Assembly: GCA_025174535.1 (NCBI GenBank)
Contig: JALBUN010000040.1
Span: 1 to 64,000 of the forward strand
Length of the DNA: 64,000 nt
Direction: 5' to 3'
From: Cantharellus purpuraceus
Taxonomy: Eukaryota; Basidiomycota; Agaricomycetes; Cantharellales; Hydnaceae
Position numbers and translations under genes: made by a program. Below, in pieces: positions 1-8,066 of this stretch. Below the pieces are notes generated by a model that saw only the letters and a list, made by a program, of their open reading frames with translations, was not told the origin of the DNA and made no database searches. Positions within the stretch are counted from its first letter, which is position 1; every line of letters starts with the position of its first letter.

Positions 1-458
1 AAAGATTTCGGATGTGTGAAATTTTCATAAATATAAACATATATTCTATATTTTAATAAACTTTAAAAGATAAGATATTTGGTTGAGATGAACATAATCA
101 TTTACATGGATATAATAGGAATGTATGTATTAATATAATTGGTATTATATAGGGTATTTAGATATACAAATACCAGGTGGGGATTAAAGATAGTTCAAAT
201 TATGTTACAAGTATTGTATAAGAAAGAATCAATGGTATTTGGATGTTCCCTCAAGAGAGTTGCCACCACTAAATGGGGAAAAAACAGTTATTTTTGAGAA
301 TTATGCCAAAATATCACAATATGTTTTAATCTAGTATATTGTGTAAAATTTGAGAATCACATTGAAATATGAAAATAAGTTTTAATCTAAGTGTATTGTG
401 TAAAATTTGAGGAAAATAGGTTGTATATACGTATTTGTTGTATTTCTGAATAAGCGTC
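1..458 (+). repeat. Left terminal direct repeat (5' part cut off by window)
   Basis: AT-rich sequence that looks identical to 6564-7021. It ends in AATAAGCGTC, followed by TTA (459-461), exactly as the right copy does. By comparison with the right copy, the first 107 bases are missing before the window. It contains an internal short repeat, 'gtgtaaaatttgag', near 351 and 398. No ORF of note; it may carry the element's promoter. Confidence 0.9.
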
Positions 459-992
459 TTAGGAAAGTCTTGGAAACAAACACCTTTAATGCAGTGAAGC
501 TATTTTTAAAACAAAGTAACTTAGTTAGGGCATAGTGGTAGATAATCTTGTTCTAACATAAGACTGTATGACTATCCCTCGTACTTTAGGGTGCAATACC
601 ATCAGATTTTCCATCCAAAGTGGTGGAAAATAATGATCCTGCTCCATACTAGTATATAACTCTGTTAATTTCTGTTCCAGAAGTGTGCCATCAGTACATC
701 TGTATAAAGTCAGTGATTGGAACCTTGATATTTATAAAGGAACTTACCTCAGAAACAAATCATGGAGGGATCCTATCCGAGATATATACCAATCATTAAC
801 TCTTCTATCAAACTCTATCTTGCATTGAAGCATAAAAGAGAGCATCTTCATAATGCTTATAACATAAAAACATAATAATCATTTTATTAAGAAAGCAAGA
901 TGTATATATCTACTGCCTATACAAAATATCAAATGTTCAGAAAAAAATGATTTTTATATTTTTTCATTTCTGTTTTATAAGCAGAGAGGGAT
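459..992. other. Leader region of the element, no clear gene
   Basis: This stretch between the left repeat and the first ORF has no long reading frame. Bases 521-607 look vaguely like a tRNA-derived module: a box-A-like TAGGGCATAGTGGTAGA and a box-B-like GGGTGCAATACC about 50 bases later. The cloverleaf cannot be folded convincingly, so I do not call a tRNA. A small inverted pair, TTTTCCA/TGGAAAA, sits near 607-630. The rest is AT-rich and presumably 5' untranslated or promoter sequence for the coiled-coil ORF at 993. Confidence 0.4.
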
Positions 993-2066
993 TTGAAAAT
1001 GCCACAAATCTTTGAAGATATAAAAGCAATCAAAGGCTGGATAAGTGACAATGATGCACTGATAAAAGCTATGGCAAGTCAAATGGAAGTAAAAGATGAA
1101 TTAATATCTGATCTTATAAATGTCAAGTCTTGGATGAGTGAAAAGGATAGGCAGATCACTATGCTTGAACAACAGGTTAATTCCCAGAGTCAGGAAATTC
1201 AGGTGCTTAAGAAACAGGTTGAGGAAAAAAATACAATTATAACTACTTTGACAGACAGGAAAGAGAATTTAGATGAATGGATGAGTGAAATGAATGATAT
1301 TGTATCAGGATTTGGAACAGATATTCATAAACTTCAGAGACAGGTTAATAGGTGTGTTGCCACAATATCAGACCATGGAACAGATATTCATCAACAGGTC
1401 AATACACATAATGCAGAGAATCCTATATTGGACCATAGAACAGATATTCATAAACTTCAGAAACAGGTTAATAGATGTATTGCAACAATATCAGACATTG
1501 TGGAATGGAAATCTGAAGTGCATGAGTGGATTGTAGAAACAGATGATACTGTAGTGGAACTTGGAACAGACATTAATAAACTTCAGAAACAGGGTGATAA
1601 ATATAAAGCAATAATATCTGAGATTGTTGACTGGAAATTTGATATGAATCACTGGGCTGGAAAACAAGAACAGGAGGTAACAAGGTTACAGGAAAATGGT
1701 ACCAGAAAGGTGACATTTAAGATAGTGAAAAGAGGTGTAGACTATATACTTATAGACTCAGATCAGTCTTGTAGACTAAATAGAATGGAATTATTCATAA
1801 ATGGTGAGCCTAGAAAACTATCTACAATATATACTAGGAAGAATGAAATGTCATCATATGACGTAGATGGTAATAGGATTAATTTTCAAACATGGAAGCA
1901 AGGAATGACTCAAGGTTCAAGGCATCAAGAAAAAAGGTCTAACGAACAATCTCAAACTCCTAGTTCAAGGCATCAAGAAAAAAGGTCTAAGGAACGATCT
2001 GATTCAGACTCTGATCAATCTCAAATTCCTAGTTCAAGAAAAAGATGTAGAGGGAGAACCCAGTAA
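993..2066 (+). CDS. Coiled-coil protein with internal repeats and basic tail
   Basis: A 357-residue ORF of no recognised family. Residues 1-230 are predicted-looking coiled coil, rich in Glu, Lys, Gln and Ile with heptad spacing. A unit of the form GTDIHKLQ(K/R)QVNRC-(V/I)ATISD recurs about four times between residues 105 and 205, so the coiled coil grew by tandem duplication. Residues 235-300 look globular (KVTFKIVKRGVDYILIDSD). The last 50 residues are basic and Ser/Arg-rich, with a repeated SSRHQEKRS motif suggestive of a nuclear localisation or nucleic-acid-binding tail. It is the first ORF of the element and reads in the same direction as the transposase. By analogy it could be an accessory DNA-binding or structural (gag-like) protein; that is inference only. 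Confidence 0.7.
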   Translation: MKMPQIFEDIKAIKGWISDNDALIKAMASQMEVKDELISDLINVKSWMSEKDRQITMLEQQVNSQSQEIQVLKKQVEEKNTIITTLTDRKENLDEWMSEMNDIVSGFGTDIHKLQRQVNRCVATISDHGTDIHQQVNTHNAENPILDHRTDIHKLQKQVNRCIATISDIVEWKSEVHEWIVETDDTVVELGTDINKLQKQGDKYKAIISEIVDWKFDMNHWAGKQEQEVTRLQENGTRKVTFKIVKRGVDYILIDSDQSCRLNRMELFINGEPRKLSTIYTRKNEMSSYDVDGNRINFQTWKQGMTQGSRHQEKRSNEQSQTPSSRHQEKRSKERSDSDSDQSQIPSSRKRCRGRTQ

Positions 2067-2102
2067 TGTAAGCCTCCGAAGACATAGGATACAAGGCATT
2101 CC

Positions 2103-2330
2103 ATGCTTCTGACAAGGTCACCTTGGAGTGAATGGCTGTCCATGAGCACTTGGATCACATCATTAGACTGCTCAAGGACAACGATTCAATTATCTGGTAC
2201 ACCGTGCCGCTGCAAAGTCTCACCTACTGTCTGCTCAGTAAGTGCATCATTATCAACCCTCACAGCCAAAAGGCTGTCCTTTGATAATGTGATCAAACTG
2301 CTCCTGACAAGGTGACCTTCCATCCGATGT
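2103..2330. other. GC-richer structured segment with hairpin
   Basis: This segment is noticeably less AT-rich than the rest of the element. It is bracketed by near-palindromes: TGACAAGGTCACCTTGG near 2110-2126 and TGACAAGGTGACCTTCC near 2304-2320. Inside, 2248-2289 can fold as a hairpin: outer stem CATTATCAA/TTGATAATG, inner stem ACAGCC/GGCTGT, loop AAAA. A 70-codon ORF (2103-2315) crosses it but has no recognisable feature and is probably incidental. The segment could be a cis-acting site, a structured RNA or a small insertion. It lies just after the coiled-coil ORF stop. Confidence 0.45.
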
Positions 2331-2626
2331 CATTATCATGATATGATAATATCCAATCGGCTGGTACACCTATTTAGCTATGCAGCAAAGAATTTGGAAT
2401 GAAAGACTGGCAAGATAGGAAACAAGGAACTGGTGAAAGGACAGGAAATTCTGTATGGGACTTTGTTGTAGTATTCAGAACGAGTGCATGCATCTGGCTA
2501 TTGACAACTTTAGAAAATATATATAATTCAATTTATAAATATTAGATAAAAATATGGACATTCTGCTCTTCAGAACTATGCACATATCTAGTAAATAAAT
2601 TTTATATATCCTTCTTTATTGACATC

Positions 2627-3118
2627 ATGGGTAAAGATAAGAAGTGCAATGATTGGAGTTCTCATGATCTTTGGGATTATGGTATAATGGTTGACACACA
2701 ATGGACTAAACAGTTTTTTGAGACAGATTTTAGAGATATTACTTTAGATACTGATGATGAGATCCTCAGTTTTGATTACAAAAAAGATGATGTGAAATGT
2801 TTAAAGGAGTCTTCAAGAAAATTTTTACATACTTAGATAAGGAAGAATAAGGGAAAAAGTGCTTTAGAGGAAATGACAATACCTTGCATTCAAACATCGA
2901 GAAAAGTCCCCCAGTTTTACCTAGTAACTGTTACAAGAGAGCTTGATCATGCTATCACAGAAGGGTTGTTTTCAGAAGTGATAACAAATGTAAGGTGTTG
3001 TTTTCCTGTAACAGTAACAGGTATGAAACATATTAATAGTAGAAAGAATGTTCTACAGTGTTTTGAAGCATTTAAGAAGTTTGTAGATATACTTGATAGG
3101 AAATTAGATGAGAAATAA
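2627..3118 (+). pseudogene. Small unknown ORF interrupted by in-frame TAG
   Basis: Two ORFs in the same frame, 2627-2836 (69 residues, acidic, Trp/Asp-rich N-terminus) and 2873-3118 (81 residues), are separated only by TAG at 2834-2836. Read through, they make about 163 residues. I do not recognise the family. The second half has hydrophobic/aromatic periodicity (QFYLVTVTRELDHAI) and a C-terminal helix (CFEAFKKFVDILDRKLDEK). It may be one broken gene, two small genes, or one gene with a stop-containing intron, but no good GT-AG pair brackets the stop. AT-rich codon use matches the other ORFs of the element. Confidence 0.4.
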
Positions 3119-3156
3119 TGAGTTTTGAAAATTAATATATAATAACCAGAGACACC

Positions 3157-3336
3157 ATGTTGAATATACCCGAGATTGGTGATAAGGTATCATTTATCAA
3201 TGCAAGAACACAAATGACAGTGACAGGTATTGTTACATTAGTAACTGGCACTTTGTCAGATGACACTTTGCTAATAACTGTTACTTATGATGACAATGAG
3301 ATTCAGCTACCACTACGTGCACTACAACAAGTATAA
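3157..3336 (+). CDS. Tiny beta-rich protein, unknown
   Basis: A 59-codon ORF beginning ATGTTGAATATACCC. The product starts MLNIPEIGDKVSF and continues with alternating Val/Thr/Ile stretches, resembling a small SH3- or KOW-like beta barrel (GDKVSFINA...VTGIVTLV). The family is not identified and the barrel idea is only from the residue pattern. It lies 38 bases after the previous ORF on the same strand, inside the mobile element. A start 20 bases after a TATAATA-like string is compatible with expression but proves nothing. Confidence 0.4.
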   Translation: MLNIPEIGDKVSFINARTQMTVTGIVTLVTGTLSDDTLLITVTYDDNEIQLPLRALQQV

Positions 3337-3401
3337 GATAAATCAGATAAGTGAATATGCAATATTTTTATTCACTCAAATGAAGGCATGTGTGGTGATA
3401 G

Positions 3402-3611
3402 TGAAAAATTCAAATTACTTGGAAGTGCAATCATATAACTACTACATCTGTAGTTACAGATTGTAAGGATATTAAATGTCCTAAGAGCTCTGAACATTCA
3501 AAAAATACTCATCATGATACTAATGGTACTTATTGTTGTGTGAACAAAAGTTCAAATCTTGAAATTATCCAAGTGAAAATAGATGAAAAATGTTGTGAGT
3601 GTAGAAACTAG
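3402..3611 (+). other. Cys-rich open frame without a start codon
   Basis: An open frame of about 69 codons ending TAG at 3609-3611. It encodes a Cys-rich stretch (WKC..., DCKDIKC, YCCV, KCCEC) with two His-rich spots, as in small zinc-binding domains. There is no ATG near its beginning. It could be a downstream exon, although no splice from the 3157 ORF keeps the frame, or a decayed fragment. It ends 19 bases before the stop of the oppositely oriented gene at 3630. Confidence 0.25.
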
Positions 3612-3629
3612 GACTTTTAAATCAACTCC

Positions 3630-4265
3630 TTATGAGGATTCTTTGAACATCTGATTTCTTATACTTTGGAATATAATGTCAATAGCATTAGAACACTCTT
3701 CAAACTGAGCTTCTATGCTGTATCCAGAGGAAGGATATACAACAATTGAAACACCCTGATTGTTATTGGTGGTTTCATATAATTTTAACCTACCATCCTT
3801 AGTTATGATCATACCATAGATTGTGATTTTACTTTTCTTGAAAACTCTCTGCTGTTGTTTCAATGCAACAACCATTGATGTAACCAAATTGTTATACACA
3901 TCACAGTTCTTACAAGTTTCTCCAGCAATAGAAATATCACACTTCTTGCCAGTTTCTCTAGCAATAGAAATATTACAACTAGGCAGATTATCCTGTTGCA
4001 TGGTTTGCAGACTTGACATACAATGATTTTGTTGAATCCAGGTTGAATTACTTATTTCATTGCCCTTTTCAATCATCTTATTGTACAGTGCTTCTGGTGT
4101 TTTATCTCTTTCCTGAGAAACCGATCCAGCTGGAAAGAAGTCCTTTGGGGGATTTCTTAATCTGAATTTTATGTAGATGGTGTCAGAGTCTATATACAAA
4201 GGATTTTCATCATCCTCTGGTTCTTTTTTAACAAAGACAGTAGATATTTTACGAACAGACAACAT
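3630..4265 (-). CDS. Divergently transcribed unknown protein of the element
   Basis: A 211-residue ORF on the strand opposite the transposase, not recognised. The N-terminus (MLSVRKISTVFVKKEPEDDE) has an acidic patch with a sumoylation-like VKKEPED context. Residues 90-125 hold a duplicated Cys unit (C-NISIARETGKK-C-DISIAGETCKN-C). The C-terminal 80 residues look folded (KITIYGMIITKDGRLKLYE, then GVSIVVYPSSGYSIEAQFEE). It shares a 96-base intergenic space with the transposase start at 4362, so the two are probably driven by one bidirectional promoter. A second ORF partnering the transposase is typical of PIF/Harbinger elements, where it is a Myb-like protein, but I see no Myb/SANT pattern here. 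Confidence 0.65.
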   Translation of the reverse strand: MLSVRKISTVFVKKEPEDDENPLYIDSDTIYIKFRLRNPPKDFFPAGSVSQERDKTPEALYNKMIEKGNEISNSTWIQQNHCMSSLQTMQQDNLPSCNISIARETGKKCDISIAGETCKNCDVYNNLVTSMVVALKQQQRVFKKSKITIYGMIITKDGRLKLYETTNNNQGVSIVVYPSSGYSIEAQFEECSNAIDIIFQSIRNQMFKESS

Positions 4266-4361
4266 AGCTTCATAGAATAAATATTATTTAATTTAAAATT
4301 CAATTATCAAAAAAATGAACATATTTTTGTTTTACTGTAATATAAGAGTATCTTAGTCAAA
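4266..4361. promoter_or_regulatory. Putative bidirectional promoter
   Basis: A 96-base AT-rich gap between the start codons of the divergent ORFs at 4265 (-) and 4362 (+). TATTATTTAATTT and TAATATAAGAG occur inside and could act as TATA-like elements on either strand. Assignment rests on gene orientation and composition only. Confidence 0.4.
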
Positions 4362-5696
4362 ATGCCCTCAGACCAGCAAAAACGCACAAAGGAGCAAAAA
4401 GAGAAAGAAGAAAAAGAGCTTCAGCAACTTAAAATGTGGAATGATCAAAGGGACAGAGCATATAATAAGTTGATGGACAATCATTGGAATTTTCTATACA
4501 CAAAGTGGCCTGTCTTAGAACACAAAAAATATCATAGAACAAAACTAAAAGATATGAATGATATGGATGATGTAAAAAAAGTAGTATATAACAAGCTTGG
4601 ACCAATACCAGTATTTTTCTTTCTTGTGGTATTGTTTTCAGTTGAAGAACATTCTACACCTTATAGAGAGATAGAAAAAGGCTTGTTAGTACTATATCAT
4701 CTACTCAAAGGTCCTACTTATGAAGAAATAGGAAATTTCATGCCATCAAGTAGCTTTTATGATGTTCATAAGGAATTTTATGGTCGTCTGCATCATCTTA
4801 ACTTTGATCTAGATAAACAAGTTACTGATTCACTGCGTACAATGTTCTCAAATATAATAATAAGGATATTATCAGCTCTTATAAAGAATCCTCCAAAAAT
4901 GGAATCAGTGACATTACTTCTTGATGGTCATGATACAAGAGGAATTTTGATTGGATCGGCATCTGAAGAGGGGTACTCATATAAATTTAAAAAGGCAGGA
5001 TTTCGTACTCAAGTATGCATTGACATTAATCAAATGGTTCTATTCACCTCACCTTCATTGGCATGTAAACTAAATCCTGATGCAAAAATGTTTGTAGAGA
5101 TGGCTGTATGGAATAAAATAGATAAGAATGATCAGATAGGTTTTGATGGAGCTTATCCATCTGCTATTCTAGAAGTAGTAAAGGCAAGTATATTAAAGCC
5201 TAAGAACTTCTTTTATCCTTTTCGGAAGCCAAAAATTGTTGAACTTAAACCTGAAGAAAAGATTTTTAATAAGAAGTTTGGTGCCTTTCGTTCAACAGTA
5301 GAAGCATTCTTTGGAGGGTTTGCAAGATTGTTTGAAAAATTTGATAATAAGAGATCTATTAGAACTACAAATCCTGCTGTCTTTAATCTGGAATTAAAGG
5401 TAGCATGTCTATTATGGAATATTAAGAAATTTGTAGAACTACGTAAGATCAAACCATCCCCTTATCATGAAAAATGGTGTGAACAATATTTTGATTACCC
5501 TGAGGAAGAGGACCCAGATATTGAGCCACCCAGATCATTACTGGAAAGAGCAGAAGATGTTGACAAGATGACTCAATCTCAACAACGACTATTAGAAAGA
5601 TGTGAGTATGATGTGGAGATGCATTATGAGACTGAAAATGAAGTAGAACAAATAATAAGGCAAAGAAAAAGGAAAGTACGTAGAATATTTAGTTAA
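4362..5696 (+). CDS. DDE transposase, DDE_4 (PIF/Harbinger-like)
   Basis: A 444-residue ORF. After a Lys/Glu-rich N-terminus, residues about 115-145 form a helix-turn-helix-like stretch (PTYEEIGNFMPSSSFYDVHK). The catalytic core follows: LLLDGHDTR with Asp188, IGFDGAYPSA with Asp262, and FRSTVEAFFGGFARLF with Glu314. The D-D-E spacing (74 and 52 residues) and the E-FFG-F-RLF end match the DDE_4/IS5-like nucleases of PIF/Harbinger transposons, which make 3-bp target duplications. That agrees with the 3-bp duplication of the related short element at 40899. The annotated frame ends inside a chromodomain that continues in the +1 frame. Expected job: cutting and joining the inverted ends of the element. 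The family call rests on motifs; an alignment could move it to a neighbouring DDE family. Confidence 0.8.
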   Translation: MPSDQQKRTKEQKEKEEKELQQLKMWNDQRDRAYNKLMDNHWNFLYTKWPVLEHKKYHRTKLKDMNDMDDVKKVVYNKLGPIPVFFFLVVLFSVEEHSTPYREIEKGLLVLYHLLKGPTYEEIGNFMPSSSFYDVHKEFYGRLHHLNFDLDKQVTDSLRTMFSNIIIRILSALIKNPPKMESVTLLLDGHDTRGILIGSASEEGYSYKFKKAGFRTQVCIDINQMVLFTSPSLACKLNPDAKMFVEMAVWNKIDKNDQIGFDGAYPSAILEVVKASILKPKNFFYPFRKPKIVELKPEEKIFNKKFGAFRSTVEAFFGGFARLFEKFDNKRSIRTTNPAVFNLELKVACLLWNIKKFVELRKIKPSPYHEKWCEQYFDYPEEEDPDIEPPRSLLERAEDVDKMTQSQQRLLERCEYDVEMHYETENEVEQIIRQRKRKVRRIFS

Positions 5697-5823
5697 ATGG
5701 AAATGTTATGCAGAGAAAACTTGGGAAGCAACATCAAGCTTTAAATCTACAGAATGTATTAAAGAGTATTGGAAAGACAATAGTAATAATATTATTGTAT
5801 ACCTATGCTACATTCAACTGTAA
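5674..5823 (+). other. Chromodomain continuation in the +1 frame
   Basis: The transposase tail (EVEQIIRQRKRK) is the first strand of a chromodomain. The remainder reads in the +1 frame from 5674: KYVEYLVKWKCYAEKTWEA, then SSF and IKEYW, with the expected aromatic cage positions Tyr, Trp and Trp. The switch falls in the A-rich run AAGAAAAAGGAAAG (5663-5676). It may be a disabling indel, a sequencing error or programmed frameshifting. The frame then stops at 5821-5823, unless a 77-nt intron (5797-5873, GTATAC...TATAG) is removed, which would join it in frame to the ORF starting at 5880. Chromodomains target integrases of chromoviruses to heterochromatin; a similar role here is inference. Confidence 0.7.
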
Positions 5824-5879
5824 ATTTTTTTTCCCAGAATAAAATTGAATATTTGTATGTTTTATACTTATAGGTATCT

Positions 5880-6377
5880 ATGGAGACTGATCCATTACTG
5901 AAACAGCGTCTCAATCAACAGTTTTACCAAAAGCCTTTTCACAGCAATCCACACCAGCTAGCTAATTGTACAACGTGTGACTGGTACCCCTTTGGGCAGT
6001 ATCTGGACCGTTCATATGCTGAAGGTGAAGTGTTCCAGCTTTCAAAGTATCCTCATATCAAATATGTATTTCTTGGTCTACAACCTGATAAAATAGGCTA
6101 TAATGAAAGTGATCCTATTTTTGTAGCAGAATTTGCAGGTTTTCTGAATAAAACCAACAGATTTGTAAGTGGTTCTGATCCAACCTCTGGATATGCACAC
6201 ATTATAACCACACATGTGAATCAGGCGTTTGTTAGACAGCCAGGCCCAGATATAAATAGGCAGAAACTATATCTTGGCCGTACAGTGCACATGATCTACA
6301 TAACTAGTATTGGTATACTATTGGCTTTGCTGTGTTGGACAGTGTCCAGACATACCAATGAAGATAAGAATTCATAA
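5880..6377 (+). CDS. Unknown ORF with C-terminal membrane segment
   Basis: A 165-residue ORF, not recognised. Residues 20-45 include Cys/His spacing (PHQLANCTTCDWYPFGQYL), the centre is mixed alpha/beta, and residues 138-158 form one strong transmembrane helix (MIYITSIGILLALLCWTVS) followed by a short charged tail, a tail-anchor topology. It may be a separate gene or the last exon of the transposase. Splicing 5797-5873 joins the chromodomain frame to ...VSMETDPLL with no stop. A tail anchor on a transposase would be odd, so a separate protein remains the simpler reading. It ends 79 bases before the right terminal repeat. Confidence 0.55.
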   Translation: METDPLLKQRLNQQFYQKPFHSNPHQLANCTTCDWYPFGQYLDRSYAEGEVFQLSKYPHIKYVFLGLQPDKIGYNESDPIFVAEFAGFLNKTNRFVSGSDPTSGYAHIITTHVNQAFVRQPGPDINRQKLYLGRTVHMIYITSIGILLALLCWTVSRHTNEDKNS

Positions 6378-6456
6378 TGGCATGTCTAAATCTATGGAGA
6401 AAGAAGCTTGTTGATGATATAAGGTGATGATTTTTGTTTTTAAAATGACCCCCCTA

Positions 6457-7021
6457 GACGCTTGTTCGGAATCATGTCAGTATACAATATTCTGATGTAT
6501 AGGAGATATACATCAGGATTTCAATGATACATAAAGCCAGGGAGTTACAATTTGGATATCTTAAAAGATTTCGGATGTGTGAAATTTTCATAAATATAAA
6601 CATATATTCTATATTTTAATAAACTTTAAAAGATAAGATATTTGGTTGAGATGAACATAATCATTTACATGGATATAATAGGAATGTATGTATTAATATA
6701 ATTGGTATTATATAGGGTATTTAGATATACAAATACCAGGTGGGGATTAAAGATAGTTCAAATTATGTTACAAGTATTGTATAAGAAAGAATCAATGGTA
6801 TTTGGATGTTCCCTCAAGAGAGTTGCCACCACTAAATGGGGAAAAAACAGTTATTTTTGAGAATTATGCCAAAATATCACAATATGTTTTAATCTAGTAT
6901 ATTGTGTAAAATTTGAGAATCACATTGAAATATGAAAATAAGTTTTAATCTAAGTGTATTGTGTAAAATTTGAGGAAAATAGGTTGTATATACGTATTTG
7001 TTGTATTTCTGAATAAGCGTC
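6457..7021 (+). repeat. Right terminal direct repeat with inverted ends
   Basis: A complete 565-bp unit beginning GACGCTTGTTCGGAA and ending TTCTGAATAAGCGTC, so it has its own imperfect inverted ends. It is flanked by CTA on the inner side and TTA on the outer side. The last 458 bases match 1-458 without visible difference. A diverged inverted copy (527 bp) lies alone at 40899-41425, showing that this unit can move as a short non-autonomous element. Confidence 0.9.
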
Positions 7022-7024
7022 TTA

Positions 7025-8066
7025 TTGTTGAATGTAAAGTGAACGGACACACCACTAAGGCTTTATTAGATAGCAGTTCCCTATCAGTTTCATTTCCACT
7101 ACATTAGTAGATCAATTAAAATTAAAATCTGCTCACCTTGCAAAGCCAATTACTTGTCAAATGGTGGCTTCAGGATCACATACAATGATCACCAGTTCAG
7201 TCAAACCTCTCTTTGCCTATCAGAGTATAGAGGAAATATGGCATTTTGACATGATTAATCTGGAAAATCACAATGTCATACTAGGGACACCATTCCTGTC
7301 GCAACATAAAATTATATTAGCATTCAACCCAGCTAAGATAGCTGTTGGAAGCCAAAAAGCCTTACCGATAAGTGGTGAAGGCATTGCAAAAATTTCCAGT
7401 CTCATAGCAGACCTATTAGAAGAAGGGTTACAGACTTTGCATGAACAACTTAGAATGGAGTCAATGGACCTTTGTGCTGCTGCTGAAGACATGCTGTTAC
7501 CACCACTGCATGCAATCAATCATAAGATTCCAATTATGTATAAGAAAAAGGTATACTCTTACCATCCCTCATGATGCCCGGAAGCACTTAAACCCCTGTG
7601 GAGGGCAAAAAGAGATAAATACCTTAAATCTGGACATTGGGAATATGCTGTGGGACACAACACTATTCCCATGTTGCTCATTAATAAAAAACTGGCACCT
7701 GATGGAACTCCACATTTGAGAACTGTTTTTGATGATAGGGAGCATAATGTGAATATGAAGAAAATGGCTAGTCCATTACCAGGTCAGCAAGCCATTTCAA
7801 TGAATGTTTGTAGGCACCCTTACCGATCTCTCATAGATAGAAAGGACACCTATGAATCATGCTGAGTAGACCCTGGTGATGTTTGGAAAACATTATTTAA
7901 CAAAGCAGATGGAACAATGATTAGCAATGTGATGCAGCAAGGTGATTGCAATGCACCAATTACATACCAAACATTAATGAACCACCTTTTCAGCGCATAC
8001 ATTGGTGTGTTCATGGACGTCTACCTGGATGATATCGTTATCTACTCAGATACAATAAAAGATCAC
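7025..8066 (+). pseudogene. Ty3/Gypsy pol fragment: protease and reverse transcriptase
   Basis: A decayed gypsy polyprotein read across frames. Retropepsin: VNGHTTKALLDSSS near 7035-7070 (the family has LLDSGS), then DMINLENHNVILGTPFLSQHK near 7250-7310. Reverse transcriptase: TPHLRTVFDDREHNVNMKKMASPLP near 7710-7790, SLIDRKDTYE near 7830, VMQQGDCNAPITYQ near 7930 and the catalytic FMDVYLDDIVIYSD near 8010-8050. Stops or frameshifts occur near 7105, 7572 and 7863. The reading ends abruptly at 8067, where another LTR element begins. The upstream gag is hidden behind the insertion of the element at 1-7024. Nonfunctional. Confidence 0.85.

Larger units (their letters stand above)
1..7024 (+). 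mobile_element. Composite DDE transposon with long terminal direct repeats
   Basis: The window opens inside a direct repeat (1-458) that recurs at 6457-7021. The 461 bases I can compare (1-461 and 6564-7024) look identical by eye, at a constant offset of 6563. The complete right copy has inverted ends, GACGCTTGTTCGGAA at the left and, read backwards from the right, GACGCTTATTCAGAA (13 of 15 match). Between the repeats lie ORFs for a coiled-coil protein, a DDE transposase plus chromodomain, a divergent unknown protein and a membrane-anchored domain. No reverse transcriptase, RNase H or tyrosine recombinase is visible, so despite the LTR-like repeats this is not a normal LTR retroelement. The right side abuts a gypsy protease region (7025 on), so the element seems to have inserted into an older retroelement. 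The left end, about 107 bases, is outside the window. Identical repeats imply recent activity. Confidence 0.8.

Noticed and set aside
1..7024. Reading the flanking repeats as ordinary retroviral-type LTRs
   Set aside because: No RT, RNase H or protease inside; the repeat has GACGC...GCGTC inverted ends and not TG...CA, and a solo copy makes a 3-bp rather than 5-bp duplication.
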